From an uncultured Myxococcales bacterium (GTDB lineage: Bacteria > Myxococcota_A > UBA9042 > CAIXZC01), in contig CAITUV010000043.1 of assembly GCA_903895725.1 (NCBI GenBank), positions 385,298 through 449,297 on the forward strand: a stretch of DNA of 64,000 nucleotides, read 5' to 3'. A program made the position numbers and the translations under genes. Position 1 is the stretch's first letter. Each line of letters starts with the position of its first letter. Below are positions 46,771 through 56,385 of this stretch, one piece after another. The notes under the pieces are model-generated. The model made no database searches. It saw nothing but the letters and a program-made list of their open reading frames with translations, and was not told the origin of the DNA.

Positions 46771-49560
46771 ATGGAGCATCACGGGGACAGAGTGTTGGCG
46801 GGCGGGTGGATCGGATTGGCCGTCCTGTCTTGTCTTCTGGCGCTGCCTGGCGGCTCGGCCGGGGCGCAGGAATGTGCGGACTGCCACGCAGACAAGAACA
46901 TGCTGTCCCCGGAGACCCCGGGCAGGACCGTGGATTCGCTGTTCGTACCGGCCGACGTCCTCAAGGGGACGGTTCACACGGACCTCGGCTGCCAGGACTG
47001 CCACAAAGACGCCGTGCTTACCGACATGGAGCATCCCAAGGACCTGAAGTCGGTGGAGTGCAGCGAGTGTCACGACAAGGAAGCCTCGGTTTTCCAGCAG
47101 AGCACTCACGGCAAGCGGCTGGCTGCCGGTGACGAGCTTGCGCCGCGGTGCAAGGACTGCCACGGGACTCACGACATTTTCCCCCCCACCGACCGCCGCT
47201 CGAGGATCTACCGCATGAATGTTCCGGCCGCGTGCGGAACGTGCCATGCGGAGGGGCACAGTGTGGCCCAGCAGCGGCAGCTCGGGGAAAAGGGGGTCGT
47301 GGAGGCGTACCGGGAGTCGATACACTTCGAGGGCCTTTTCAAGCGGGGATTGCTGGGGGCTGCGGTCTGCTCGGACTGCCACGGGGCTCACGACGTTCTG
47401 CCCCACGAGGACGAAAACTCCCGCATCAACCGGCGGCAGGTGGCGAACACCTGCATGAGGTGCCATGCGGAGATCGAGAAGGTCCACGTCAAGGTAATCA
47501 ATGAGAAGCTCTGGGAGGAGAAGCCGGGGCAGATTCCGGTTTGCGTGGACTGCCACTCGCCCCACAAGATCCGGCGTGTGAAGTACGCCGAGAGCGTCTC
47601 GGACGACGACTGCCTGGCCTGCCATGGGAAGGCGGACGCCCGGCGGGCCGATGGACGATCGGTGTTCATCGACAGCCAGGAGGTGTTGCACTCGGCGCAC
47701 ACCAAGGTCACGTGTGCGATGTGTCACTCGAACCTCTTGCCCGGTGAAAAGCGTCCCTGCGCGCACGTGGGACGAGTCGAGTGCAGCAAGTGTCACGAGG
47801 AAGAGGCAGCGCTCCAGGCGGACAGCATCCACGGGAAGCTGCATGCCCAGGGGAATTCGGATGCTCCGGAGTGCGTCACCTGTCATGGTACTCACGGGGT
47901 CAAGCGTCGAGACCAACCGGACTCGCCGATTTCGGTCCGCAACATACCCGTCCTTTGTGCGCGATGCCATCGCACCGGGCAGCCGGCAACTCTGCTTCGG
48001 AATCACGAAATCGACGGCATCACGGAAGCCTACACGGAATCGATTCACGGGAAGGGGTTGCTCGAGAGCGGGCTCCTCGTGACCGCGGTGTGCACGAGCT
48101 GCCACACGGCGCACCACCCGCTTCCCAAGACGGATCCTGCTTCCTCCATCTCACCGGGGAACGTGGCTGCCACTTGCGGAGCCTGCCATGCGGGCGTGTT
48201 CGAGGAGTTCAGCAAGTCGATCCACAGTCCCCTGGTGAGCTCGAGCACGAAGCGACTGCCGGCCTGCAACGACTGTCACTCGAGCCATACGATCAATCGC
48301 GTGGATTCCGGGGACTTCCGCGCGCAGATCGTCGACCGATGCGGTGCCTGCCACCAGGACCTCACGGAGGCCTACTTCGAGACCTACCACGGCAAGGCGG
48401 CCCGCCTGGGCGGCAAGGCCGTGGCAGAGTGCGGAGACTGCCATTCCGCGCACAGCATCCTTCCTCCGGACGATCCGAACTCCACGCTGTCCCGGGAGAA
48501 CATCGTGGCCACCTGCGGCCGCTGTCATGAGGGGTCGCACCGACAGTTTGCAGGCTACCTGACCCATGCAACCCACAAGGATCAGGATAAGTACCCGATC
48601 CTCTACTACACGTTCCTGTTCATGACGGCGCTCCTTCTCGGTACGCTGGCGTTCTTCACGCTTCACACGCTGTTGTGGCTGCCCCGGTCTTTCAAGCTCA
48701 TGCTCGAGCGCAGGAAGCACCCGCATCCGGCGGATGAGCCGTACGTGCGTCGGTTCCTCCCCTACCACCGTGCGACGCATCTCATCGTGATTCTCAGCTT
48801 CTTCGGCCTGGCGATAACCGGGATGACGCTCAAGTTCTCGTACGCCGAGTGGGCGCAGTTTCTGGCCCGGGTGTTCGGCGGCCAGGAGAGCACGGCGATG
48901 ATCCACCGGGTTTGTGCAATCGCCACGTTCGTCTACTTCGCAATGCACCTGATTTTCCTCTGGAGGAACAAGGCGGGGCGGAAGCTCTCGCTCATCCGAT
49001 TGGTTCTGCATCCGGAATCGATGTTCCCGAACCTGCGCGACCTCAAGGAGTTCGGGCAGACCATCAAGTGGTTCCTGGGGAAGGGCCCTCGGCCCGACTA
49101 CGGGCGGTTCACCTATTGGGAGAAGTTCGACTACTTCGCCGTCTTCTGGGGTGTGGCCGTGATCGGCTTGACCGGGCTGATTCTCTGGTTTCCGGAGCAG
49201 TTCACCCTCCTTCTTCCGGGCTGGATGGTCAACGTCGCCACCATCGTGCACAGCGACGAGGCCCTGCTGGCTGCGGGGTTCATCTTCACGGTGCACTTCT
49301 TCAACACGCATTTCCGGCCGGAGCGGTTCCCCATGGATCCCGTGATCTTCACGGGGGCAGTCCCGCTCTCGGAGTTCAAGGAGGAGCGGCCGCGTGAATA
49401 TCGGCTTGCCGTCGAAGCGGGCACGCTGGAATCGATGTACGTTCCCAAGCCGTCGTCCCAGTTCGTGCGCTGGGCGACGGTGTTCGGTCTCTCCATGCTC
49501 GTTATCGGTCTGACGTTGATCGGGCTGATCGTTTACGCCATGTATATCGCCTATCGTTGA
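46771..49560 (+). CDS. 19-haem c-type cytochrome fused to a b-type cytochrome membrane domain
   Basis: The 929-residue product has a signal peptide (LAVLSCLLALPGGSAGA) and then about 580 periplasmic residues with 19 CxxCH motifs, from CADCH to CGRCH. Most are followed by GxH or SxH and spaced by SIHGKxL words, as in repeated c3/CbcL-type domains. The last 320 residues have about six membrane helices with His pairs (MIHRVC, AMHLIF, VHSDEA, VHFFNTHF) typical of di-haem cytochrome b of the FdnI/b561 type. The architecture matches CbcL-like quinol oxidases but with about twice as many haems. GGAGG lies five bases before the ATG. It is first in a three-gene set. Confidence 0.92.
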   Translation: MEHHGDRVLAGGWIGLAVLSCLLALPGGSAGAQECADCHADKNMLSPETPGRTVDSLFVPADVLKGTVHTDLGCQDCHKDAVLTDMEHPKDLKSVECSECHDKEASVFQQSTHGKRLAAGDELAPRCKDCHGTHDIFPPTDRRSRIYRMNVPAACGTCHAEGHSVAQQRQLGEKGVVEAYRESIHFEGLFKRGLLGAAVCSDCHGAHDVLPHEDENSRINRRQVANTCMRCHAEIEKVHVKVINEKLWEEKPGQIPVCVDCHSPHKIRRVKYAESVSDDDCLACHGKADARRADGRSVFIDSQEVLHSAHTKVTCAMCHSNLLPGEKRPCAHVGRVECSKCHEEEAALQADSIHGKLHAQGNSDAPECVTCHGTHGVKRRDQPDSPISVRNIPVLCARCHRTGQPATLLRNHEIDGITEAYTESIHGKGLLESGLLVTAVCTSCHTAHHPLPKTDPASSISPGNVAATCGACHAGVFEEFSKSIHSPLVSSSTKRLPACNDCHSSHTINRVDSGDFRAQIVDRCGACHQDLTEAYFETYHGKAARLGGKAVAECGDCHSAHSILPPDDPNSTLSRENIVATCGRCHEGSHRQFAGYLTHATHKDQDKYPILYYTFLFMTALLLGTLAFFTLHTLLWLPRSFKLMLERRKHPHPADEPYVRRFLPYHRATHLIVILSFFGLAITGMTLKFSYAEWAQFLARVFGGQESTAMIHRVCAIATFVYFAMHLIFLWRNKAGRKLSLIRLVLHPESMFPNLRDLKEFGQTIKWFLGKGPRPDYGRFTYWEKFDYFAVFWGVAVIGLTGLILWFPEQFTLLLPGWMVNVATIVHSDEALLAAGFIFTVHFFNTHFRPERFPMDPVIFTGAVPLSEFKEERPREYRLAVEAGTLESMYVPKPSSQFVRWATVFGLSMLVIGLTLIGLIVYAMYIAYR

Positions 49561-49583
49561 GCGGCAACTCGCAGGAGGCCAAG

Positions 49584-51056
49584 ATGATCCGGTGGTTCAC
49601 GTCTTTCATTCCGCGGCTCGGGGCAAACTGGCTCACCCTGCTGGGGTCGGTGGTGACCACCGTCTCGGCCGTCTGCATGGCGGCGCTCCTGGCGCTCCTC
49701 GTGGTCACGGAGCAGGCGGATGTATACAAGGCAGCGCTCATGCTCCTCGTGTTTCCGATGCTGTTCGTAGGGGGCCTCGTCCTGATTGCGGTCGGATTCG
49801 TGTGGCAGCGCATCCGGGTCCGCAGAGGAGCGGGCAGTGTGCCGGATGTGCTCGGGCAGGCGCTTGCTGCGGCGTTTCGTGAGCCCGTGATCCGGAGGCA
49901 GGCGATATTCGTCGGTGCCGCCACGGTGGTCAACGTGGTGATCGTGCTGCTCACGGGAGCCGCAGCGGTCAGCTACATGGATACCCCCGAGTTCTGTGGG
50001 ACCCTGTGTCACTCGGTCATGCAGCCCGAGTACGACACGTACCGGGAATCTCCCCACTCCCGCGTCAAGTGCGTCACCTGCCACATCGGCCCCGGGGCTT
50101 CGTTCGCTGTGAAGTCGAAGCTCGACGGATTGCGCCAGGTGTGGGGGGTGGCAACCGGCGACTTCCGCAGGCCTATCCCATCGCCCGTGGAGGAGCTCCG
50201 GCCTGCCCGTGACACCTGTGAGCAGTGCCATTGGCCGTCGAAGTTCCACGGCAACCGCGTGGCGTTCCGCGTCCACTACGGGGACGATGCGGCAAACACT
50301 CCGAGCGTCAGCACCCTCCTCCTCAAGGTCGGGGGGCGGGATGCCACTACGGGCGACTTCCACGGCATCCACTGGCACGTCGACACGGACACGGAGATTC
50401 GGTACGAGCCTCTGGACGCACGCCGAGAGAAGATCGGCCTGGTGCAGGTCTATCGGAAGGGGGAGCTCAAGGCGGAATACAAGCCGGCGAACGCGGCGGC
50501 GGCTCCCGGGCCGATGCGCAGCATGGACTGCATCGATTGCCACAACCGGCCGACGCACATCTATGATGCCACTCCAGCCTGGGCCGTGGACCGGGCGTTC
50601 AACAGCGGCACACTCGACCCTGCCGTCCCGTTCCTGCACGAAGTGGCGGTCAAGGCCCTGAAGGAGGCAGCCGCCGGGAACGTGGACCGCGATGGAGTGG
50701 AGGGCTGGCTCAAGGAGCGGATGGCGGCTCTGTATGCCGAGCTGCATCCCGCTGAGACGCCGCCGGCCGATGCGCTCGATAAGGCCGCTGCAGGCGTGGC
50801 TCCGCTCTACCTGCGTAACGTTTACCCGCACATGTCCCTCACGTTCGGCACCCACTTCAATCACCTGGGGCATCAGGGGGAGGACAAGGACCGTCGAGGA
50901 TGCTTCCGTTGCCACGACGACGAGCACGCTACGGCTGACGGAAGGAAGATTTCCCAGGATTGCGAGCTGTGCCACGGGTTGATCAACTGGGGGGAGGATC
51001 CATCCGCAGTTCCCGACCCCCTCAAGTCCCTCATGCCCACGGCCGGAAAGCAATGA
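49584..51056 (+). CDS. NapC/NirT-type hexahaem membrane cytochrome (ImcH-like)
   Basis: The 490-residue product has three N-terminal helices (about 17-45, 52-80 and 111-135), then a periplasmic domain with five CxxCH sites (CVTCH, CEQCH, CIDCH, CFRCH, CELCH) and one CxxxCH (CGTLCHS), a hallmark of NapC/NrfH-type quinol-interacting haems. The length, three helices and haem number recall Geobacter ImcH rather than the short one-helix NapC. It would pass electrons from quinol to periplasmic carriers. GGAGG lies five bases before the ATG, 24 bases after the 19-haem gene. Confidence 0.88.
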   Translation: MIRWFTSFIPRLGANWLTLLGSVVTTVSAVCMAALLALLVVTEQADVYKAALMLLVFPMLFVGGLVLIAVGFVWQRIRVRRGAGSVPDVLGQALAAAFREPVIRRQAIFVGAATVVNVVIVLLTGAAAVSYMDTPEFCGTLCHSVMQPEYDTYRESPHSRVKCVTCHIGPGASFAVKSKLDGLRQVWGVATGDFRRPIPSPVEELRPARDTCEQCHWPSKFHGNRVAFRVHYGDDAANTPSVSTLLLKVGGRDATTGDFHGIHWHVDTDTEIRYEPLDARREKIGLVQVYRKGELKAEYKPANAAAAPGPMRSMDCIDCHNRPTHIYDATPAWAVDRAFNSGTLDPAVPFLHEVAVKALKEAAAGNVDRDGVEGWLKERMAALYAELHPAETPPADALDKAAAGVAPLYLRNVYPHMSLTFGTHFNHLGHQGEDKDRRGCFRCHDDEHATADGRKISQDCELCHGLINWGEDPSAVPDPLKSLMPTAGKQ

Positions 51057-51102
51057 TGGCTCCAAAAATGCGAGCAAGACCGACAGGTTCGGCAGCTTCC
51101 TC

Positions 51103-51129
51103 TTGACGTAATCCTTGCCCGCTGATAAC
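51103..51129 (+). promoter_or_regulatory. Possible internal promoter
   Basis: TTGACG (51103-51108) is 15 bases from GATAAC (51124-51129) in the 108-base gap before the 11-haem gene. It may give this gene separate expression. Confidence 0.3.
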
Positions 51130-51164
51130 CCACGAACGCCAGTCGTTGCGCTGCGGAGGATACC

Positions 51165-53225
51165 ATGCGCAGTCCCTTGCCGCTCCTGTACGCATCTGTT
51201 TGTAGCACTCTGTCCCCCTGCCTCGGGACGCAACGGCATTCGCTGGGCGGGTTCGCCGCACGGCGGATGGCCGGCCTTTCCGTGCTGGGAATCCTGCTCC
51301 TGATGCCCGTCCGCTCGATGGCCCAGGATTGCCTGGACTGCCACGGCGACGCCTCCATGCTGGAACCGGTCACTGCGGGGCGAACCAAGGACTCCCTCGT
51401 CGTAGCCAAAGATGCGCTCAAGGGGAGCGTTCACGAGGATCTCTCCTGCTCCGACTGCCACGCCATGGATGCCGGCGAGGGCACCACGGCCCACTATGAC
51501 AAGGGGGGCAAGGCCCCGACGTTGGCGTGCGCGAACTGCCACGAACAGGCCCAAAAGGATTACGACTCCCGCGACATCCACGGCAAGCGAATGGCGGAGC
51601 ACAATCCCCATGCCCCGAATTGCGTCAACTGTCACGGAGGCCACAGCATCCTTCCCCTCAAGGATCCCCGATCGCCGCTGTCTCCTCACAACCAGCCCGA
51701 TACCTGCGGCAAGTGCCACCAGTCCGAGGATCTGACCGACGCCCCCGGCATTGCCAAGCGCAAGCTCATCGAGAGATACCACAGCAGCATCCACTGGAAG
51801 CGGCTTGAAGAGGGACGCCCCGCAGCTTCCTGCTCCGATTGCCACGGGCACCACACGATCCTTCCGACTTCCGACCCGCAGTCGTCGGTGACCAGGACCG
51901 AACAGATCAAGACCTGCGGCAAGTGCCACGGCACGATCGCCACGGAGTTCTCGACCGGCTCGCATGGAAGCGCACTGCTCGCGGGTAATCTCGACGTTCC
52001 GTCCTGCACCACGTGCCACGGCGATCACGACATGACGTCCCTCAAGACGCAGAAGACCGGGCAGCGGGACCTCGCCGCAGTGGCCATCTGCATCTGGTGC
52101 CATGGAAACAAGCGGATGATGGAGCGGTACGCTCTCGACACAGCTCCGGTGGAAAGCTACATGAGCGATTTCCACGGGATGGCGCAGCGGGGATCGCTGG
52201 GGGCGGTGGCAACCTGTGCAGACTGCCACGAGGCGCACTACTGCCTGCCCTCGGGTCACGAGCGTTCCAGAATGCACATCTCCAACCGAGGCGCGGCCTG
52301 CGGGGAATGCCACGGCGAATCGAGCGACACGTTCGTCATGAGCTTCACCCACAAGAAGGCGGCCAAGGAGCCGCAGTGGGTGGTGGTCAAGTGGGTCACC
52401 GTAATCTATGTCGTGCTGATCCTGGTCACTATCGGCGGAATGCTGCTCCACAACTCGATCATCTGGACGTACTTCGTGCGGAGGAAGTACCGATACCAGA
52501 AGAAGCGGGGCGTCGTGGTCCGAATGAGCGCTTTCGAGCGGTTCTGGCACTGGGCCATGCTGATCGCTTTCATCCTGCTGGCCGTGACCGGATTCGCCCT
52601 GAGCTTCTCGGAGACTGCCGCAGTCAAGTGGGTCTACGAGCTGGGCTTTACCGAATCGGCTCGTGCGTTCATCCACCGCCTTTTTGCCGTCGTGTTGATT
52701 GTGGATTCATTGCTCTTCGGCTGGATGATGCTGTTCACCCGGTCGGGACGCCGGAAGTGGTTGTGGGGTATGATGCCGCGGTGGCAGGACTTCAAGGATT
52801 TCCATGGCACCATGGCGTATCATCTCTTCTCCCGGAAGGAGAAACCGCGGTTTGCCATCTTCAACTATGCGGAGAAGGCCGAGTTCTGGGCACTCTGGTG
52901 GGGGACTGCGGTGATGGCTCTGTCCGGCCTGGTGCTCTGGTTCTCCGTCGAGCTGCCGGCCGACGCCCCCAAGTGGCTGGTCCCCGTGGCCAAGGTGGTT
53001 CACTACTACGAGGCCGTTCTGGCTGTTCTGTCGATCATCGTCTGGCATTTCTTCCACACCGTGTTCCATCCGGAGGAGTATCCCCTTGGAACGAGCTTCC
53101 TGACGGGTCGCCTTTCGCCTGAGGAGGCCGAGGAGCGGTTCACCCACGAGGCCGTTGCCGAGCAGACCGTGTCTCCGGAGGTCGAGCAGGTCGAGGCCCC
53201 TCACAAGCCGAAGTGGTCCGAGTAG
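51165..53225 (+). CDS. 11-haem c-type cytochrome fused to a b-type cytochrome membrane domain
   Basis: The 686-residue product has an unusually long signal-peptide n-region, a hydrophobic core (MAGLSVLGILLLM) and 11 CxxCH motifs in about 350 residues. Five helices follow with cytochrome-b His positions (FWHWAM, FIHRLF, VVHYYEA, WHFFHTVFH). The layout is that of CbcL-like menaquinol oxidases and is a shorter paralogue of the 19-haem protein two genes upstream. Haem spacing also uses DIHGKRM and SSIHWKRL words. The start at 51165 is backed by GGAGG five bases upstream; ATG 51267 would give a shorter leader but lacks a site. Confidence 0.9.
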   Translation: MRSPLPLLYASVCSTLSPCLGTQRHSLGGFAARRMAGLSVLGILLLMPVRSMAQDCLDCHGDASMLEPVTAGRTKDSLVVAKDALKGSVHEDLSCSDCHAMDAGEGTTAHYDKGGKAPTLACANCHEQAQKDYDSRDIHGKRMAEHNPHAPNCVNCHGGHSILPLKDPRSPLSPHNQPDTCGKCHQSEDLTDAPGIAKRKLIERYHSSIHWKRLEEGRPAASCSDCHGHHTILPTSDPQSSVTRTEQIKTCGKCHGTIATEFSTGSHGSALLAGNLDVPSCTTCHGDHDMTSLKTQKTGQRDLAAVAICIWCHGNKRMMERYALDTAPVESYMSDFHGMAQRGSLGAVATCADCHEAHYCLPSGHERSRMHISNRGAACGECHGESSDTFVMSFTHKKAAKEPQWVVVKWVTVIYVVLILVTIGGMLLHNSIIWTYFVRRKYRYQKKRGVVVRMSAFERFWHWAMLIAFILLAVTGFALSFSETAAVKWVYELGFTESARAFIHRLFAVVLIVDSLLFGWMMLFTRSGRRKWLWGMMPRWQDFKDFHGTMAYHLFSRKEKPRFAIFNYAEKAEFWALWWGTAVMALSGLVLWFSVELPADAPKWLVPVAKVVHYYEAVLAVLSIIVWHFFHTVFHPEEYPLGTSFLTGRLSPEEAEERFTHEAVAEQTVSPEVEQVEAPHKPKWSE

Positions 53226-53282
53226 GGCAGGGGGCCCGGGCCTCTCATTCCGGTATCCAGCCGACCAGTTCTTCTGACCGTC

Positions 53283-54506
53283 TCAGCCGGCCGAGGTGAG
53301 CGCCACCGCAGGGTGGAGCCTTGCTGCCTTGCGGGCCGGGTAGATGCCGAACAGCAGGCCGACCGTCACGGAGACTGTGAACGAGAGCAGTGCCGCCTGG
53401 ACGGAAAAATCAGCTCTGGCCCATTGGAGCTCATTCGCCAGTGCCACGGCCAAGGCCCCCAGGGCAAGCCCGATGAGCCCGCCCGAGACGGACAGCAGGG
53501 CCGCCTCCGACAGGAACTGGAGGAGGATGTCGCTCTGGCGGGCGCCGATGGCTCGGCGCAAACCGATCTCTCCTCGGCGCTCCCGCACCGACATGAGCAT
53601 CACGGCGAGCACTCCGATGCCTGCGACCACGAGGCAGATGGCTCCGACGCTGCCCACGAGGCGCGTCATCGACGCCGAGGTTTGGAGCGCGGCCTCAAGC
53701 ATGGTCACCTGGTTCTGGAGCGTGAAATCGTCCTCCTCCTGGGGCCGTAGCTTGTGCCGCGTTCGAAGCAGACGTCCTGCCTGCTCCTCGATTCGGCTCA
53801 GGCTGGCGGCATCGACCCCCTTGACGTAGATCGTCTGCAGGTAGGTCACGTGGAAGAGACGGCGCATGCCCGTATCGAGTGGGATGTAGACCACGTTGTC
53901 CTGGTCATTGCCGTTGATGTCCGTTCCGAGAGTCGGGGCTACCCCGATGACTCGGAACGGGAGCCGGCCCACGGTGATGAGCCTGCCGACGGGGTCCTCC
54001 CCCTCGAAGAGATTCTCGGCCACCCCGGCCCCGAGCACGGCCACGGTGCGTCGAACGCCCATCTCGCCGGCGAGGAAGAGCCGTCCGGAGGAGACGCTGA
54101 GGTTTCGGATTCCGACGGCAGCAAAGCTCAGCGCCTCGACCGTCGACTGGGTGGACAGCGTTCCGTTCTTGACCACCATCGGCCTGGAAACGCAGGGGCC
54201 AACTGCCTTCACGTCGCTGGACATGCCTTGCAGTGCCTCAGCATCCTCCTCGGTCAGCGTGGTCACGTCGGCAATCTGGTGGGGCCGCCCGCCGTGTGAC
54301 CGAAATCGGCCCGAGCGGACTACGACCAGCTCGGATCCCATGGCCCTGAACTCGTCCTCGATGTCGGCCTTCATGCCGTTCCCCACCGAGACCACGACCG
54401 TGATCGCCGCGACGCCTACCACGACGCCGGCCACGCTGAGCGAGGTTCTCAGCCGATGGGCCATGAGGATGCCCACCGAAATGGAGAGGTTGCGGCCGTA
54501 TCTCAC
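53283..54506 (-). CDS. MacB-type (FtsX) ABC transporter permease, second copy
   Basis: The 407-residue protein has one N-terminal helix, a large periplasmic core domain of MacB_PCD type, and three C-terminal helices with SVRERRGEIGLRRAIGARQSDIL, the FtsX-family signature. A GTG start overlaps the previous stop (GTGA). It is the last gene of the efflux operon and a paralogue of the permease just upstream; the two probably form the heterodimeric membrane part. The gap 53226-53282 to the convergent cytochrome gene contains only GC-rich sequence. Confidence 0.9.
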   Translation of the reverse strand: MRYGRNLSISVGILMAHRLRTSLSVAGVVVGVAAITVVVSVGNGMKADIEDEFRAMGSELVVVRSGRFRSHGGRPHQIADVTTLTEEDAEALQGMSSDVKAVGPCVSRPMVVKNGTLSTQSTVEALSFAAVGIRNLSVSSGRLFLAGEMGVRRTVAVLGAGVAENLFEGEDPVGRLITVGRLPFRVIGVAPTLGTDINGNDQDNVVYIPLDTGMRRLFHVTYLQTIYVKGVDAASLSRIEEQAGRLLRTRHKLRPQEEDDFTLQNQVTMLEAALQTSASMTRLVGSVGAICLVVAGIGVLAVMLMSVRERRGEIGLRRAIGARQSDILLQFLSEAALLSVSGGLIGLALGALAVALANELQWARADFSVQAALLSFTVSVTVGLLFGIYPARKAARLHPAVALTSAG

Positions 54507-55711
54507 CGCAGCGCCTCCACGGGTGACAGCCGGGCTGCCCGCCGCGCGGGCAGAGTGCCGAACCCGAGCCCCACCAGCACGGAGAACCCGACCGCCATGC
54601 CCGCACCCTTCAGGGAAAACACGACCGGCATTTCCGGCAAGACCGTCGAGAGCACAAGCGCCACACCGAATCCAAGCACGATGCCCGCCACCATGCCCAC
54701 CAGGTTCACCACAACTGACTCCGTCAGGAACTGCACGAAGATGTCATTTCGCGACGCTCCGACCGATCTCCGCAGGCCGATCTCGCGAGTCCGCTCACCG
54801 ACCGACACCAGCAGGATGTTCATCATCACCGCCCCCCCGACCAGCATGCAGAGCAGCGCGAGCGAACCGACCAGCAGGGAGAGCTTGTTGACCGCTGCAA
54901 GCCGGAACTCCGCCATCCCCGAGGCGGTCATGACGTGGAAGTCCTCTTCCTCCCCGGCGTTGATGTGGTGCCGCTCGGCCAGCAGCTTGCGGATCTCCTC
55001 GGCCTGCTGCTCGATGCGTTCCCGGTCGTTCGACGCGATCTCCAGCGCGGATACGTACTCCACGCGAAAGACCCGGCGCATGGCGGTGGAGATGGGGATG
55101 ACGACCCGCTCGTCAATGTTCATGCCGCCAAAGCCCATGCCTTGGGGTTTGAGGATTCCGATGACCGTGAACGCCACCTGGTTCACCATGAGGCGTTCTC
55201 CCATGGGGTCGGCCCCGCCGAAGATCTTGTCCTGGAGTGCGGGGCCCACGAGGCACACGCGGGCCATCTCGTCAGCCTCGGTGCGGTCGAATCCGCGTCC
55301 GCTGTCGAGCTCGTTCATGGGGGAATCGAGTCCCTCCGGCGACGTGCCGATGACGATTGCTTTGGACGACGAGCCCTCGTGACGGACGTCCGTCTCGGGG
55401 ATGAACAGGAGCGCATTGACGCTTTCGACGCCGGCCACCTGGAGCGCGACGGCCTTGCCGTCCTCCAGCGTCAGCGTGGACGATCGCTCTCCCCCGTGGT
55501 GCATCCGCCCCCCTCCGGCGTGTACGCGGATCTTGTCGGCGCCGAAGCGGTTCAAGTGCTGCTCCAACTGAGCCCTGGCCCCGTCGTTCATGGCCATGAC
55601 AGCGGTCAGCGACGCGATGCCGAGCACAGTGCCGATGGTCATGAACAGCGCACGAATGCGGTTGCGGGTGAGGACGGTGAGCCCTTCGGCTGCCAGGCGC
55701 AGGAGCCTCAT
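54503..55711 (-). CDS. MacB-type (FtsX) ABC transporter permease, first copy
   Basis: The 402-residue product has the same four-helix layout, with VSVGERTREIGLRRSVGASRNDIFVQFL in the FtsX domain and a periplasmic core of about 200 residues. Unlike E. coli MacB the ATPase is a separate protein. It overlaps both neighbours by four bases. Confidence 0.9.
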   Translation of the reverse strand: MRLLRLAAEGLTVLTRNRIRALFMTIGTVLGIASLTAVMAMNDGARAQLEQHLNRFGADKIRVHAGGGRMHHGGERSSTLTLEDGKAVALQVAGVESVNALLFIPETDVRHEGSSSKAIVIGTSPEGLDSPMNELDSGRGFDRTEADEMARVCLVGPALQDKIFGGADPMGERLMVNQVAFTVIGILKPQGMGFGGMNIDERVVIPISTAMRRVFRVEYVSALEIASNDRERIEQQAEEIRKLLAERHHINAGEEEDFHVMTASGMAEFRLAAVNKLSLLVGSLALLCMLVGGAVMMNILLVSVGERTREIGLRRSVGASRNDIFVQFLTESVVVNLVGMVAGIVLGFGVALVLSTVLPEMPVVFSLKGAGMAVGFSVLVGLGFGTLPARRAARLSPVEALR

Positions 55712-56385
55712 GGCCTCACCTCCTCCCTCTCGAAGCGACCGTCGACCATGTGCAGCACCCGTCGAGCTCGGGCAGCGACCTCCTGATCATGGGTGACGAT
55801 CACCACCGCATGCCCCTGCCGGTGGAGATCGGAAAACAGGTCGAGGATATCCAGAGCACTCTGCCGGTCCAGGTTTCCGGTCGGCTCGTCAGCCAGGATC
55901 AGCCGCGGTCGGTTGATGAGAGCACGGGCAATGGCCACTCGCTGCTGCTGGCCGCCCGACAACTGACCGGGCAGATAGCCCATGCGGTCCTTGAGACCGA
56001 CCATCGCAAGGAGCTGCTCAGCCCGCTCCCGGGCATCAGCGGGGTACTGGGAAGCATAGACCAGGGGAAGCATGACGTTGGTCAGCGCGCTGGATCGGGG
56101 CAGCAGGTGGAACTGCTGAAACACGAACCCGATCTTCTCATTGCGCAGCCGGGAGAGCTCGACGTCGTCGAGCGCAACCACGTCTCTGCCGTCGAACTCA
56201 TACTGGCCGGCCGTGGCCCGGTCCAGGCAGCCCAGGATGTTCATGAGTGTTGACTTGCCCGTCCCCGACGTGCCCATGAGCGCCACAAATTCCCCCTCGT
56301 CGAGCGAGAAGTCGATCCCCTTGAGCACCGGGGTGTCAACGCCGCCATTGCGGAATGTCTTCTCAATTCTCTTGAGCCGAATCAT
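55708..56385 (-). CDS. ABC transporter ATP-binding protein (MacB/LolD type)
   Basis: The 225-residue ATPase has Walker [11 protein letters not shown]-loop [11 protein letters not shown], signature [15 protein letters not shown], Walker [10 protein letters not shown] and the H-loop VTHD. Its size and sequence pattern match the MacB/LolD group. It powers the two FtsX-type permeases that follow. Four-base overlaps on both sides. Confidence 0.95.
   Translation of the reverse strand: MIRLKRIEKTFRNGGVDTPVLKGIDFSLDEGEFVALMGTSGTGKSTLMNILGCLDRATAGQYEFDGRDVVALDDVELSRLRNEKIGFVFQQFHLLPRSSALTNVMLPLVYASQYPADARERAEQLLAMVGLKDRMGYLPGQLSGGQQQRVAIARALINRPRLILADEPTGNLDRQSALDILDLFSDLHRQGHAVVIVTHDQEVAARARRVLHMVDGRFEREEVRP

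Noticed and set aside
49551..52676. Open frame of more than 1,000 codons opposite the cytochrome genes
   Set aside because: It is antisense to two clear cytochrome genes, has no family features, and such frames are expected from the third-position GC bias.
53226..53282. GC-rich self-complementary stretch between convergent genes as a terminator
   Set aside because: GGCCCGGGCC has no room for a loop and no T-run follows.
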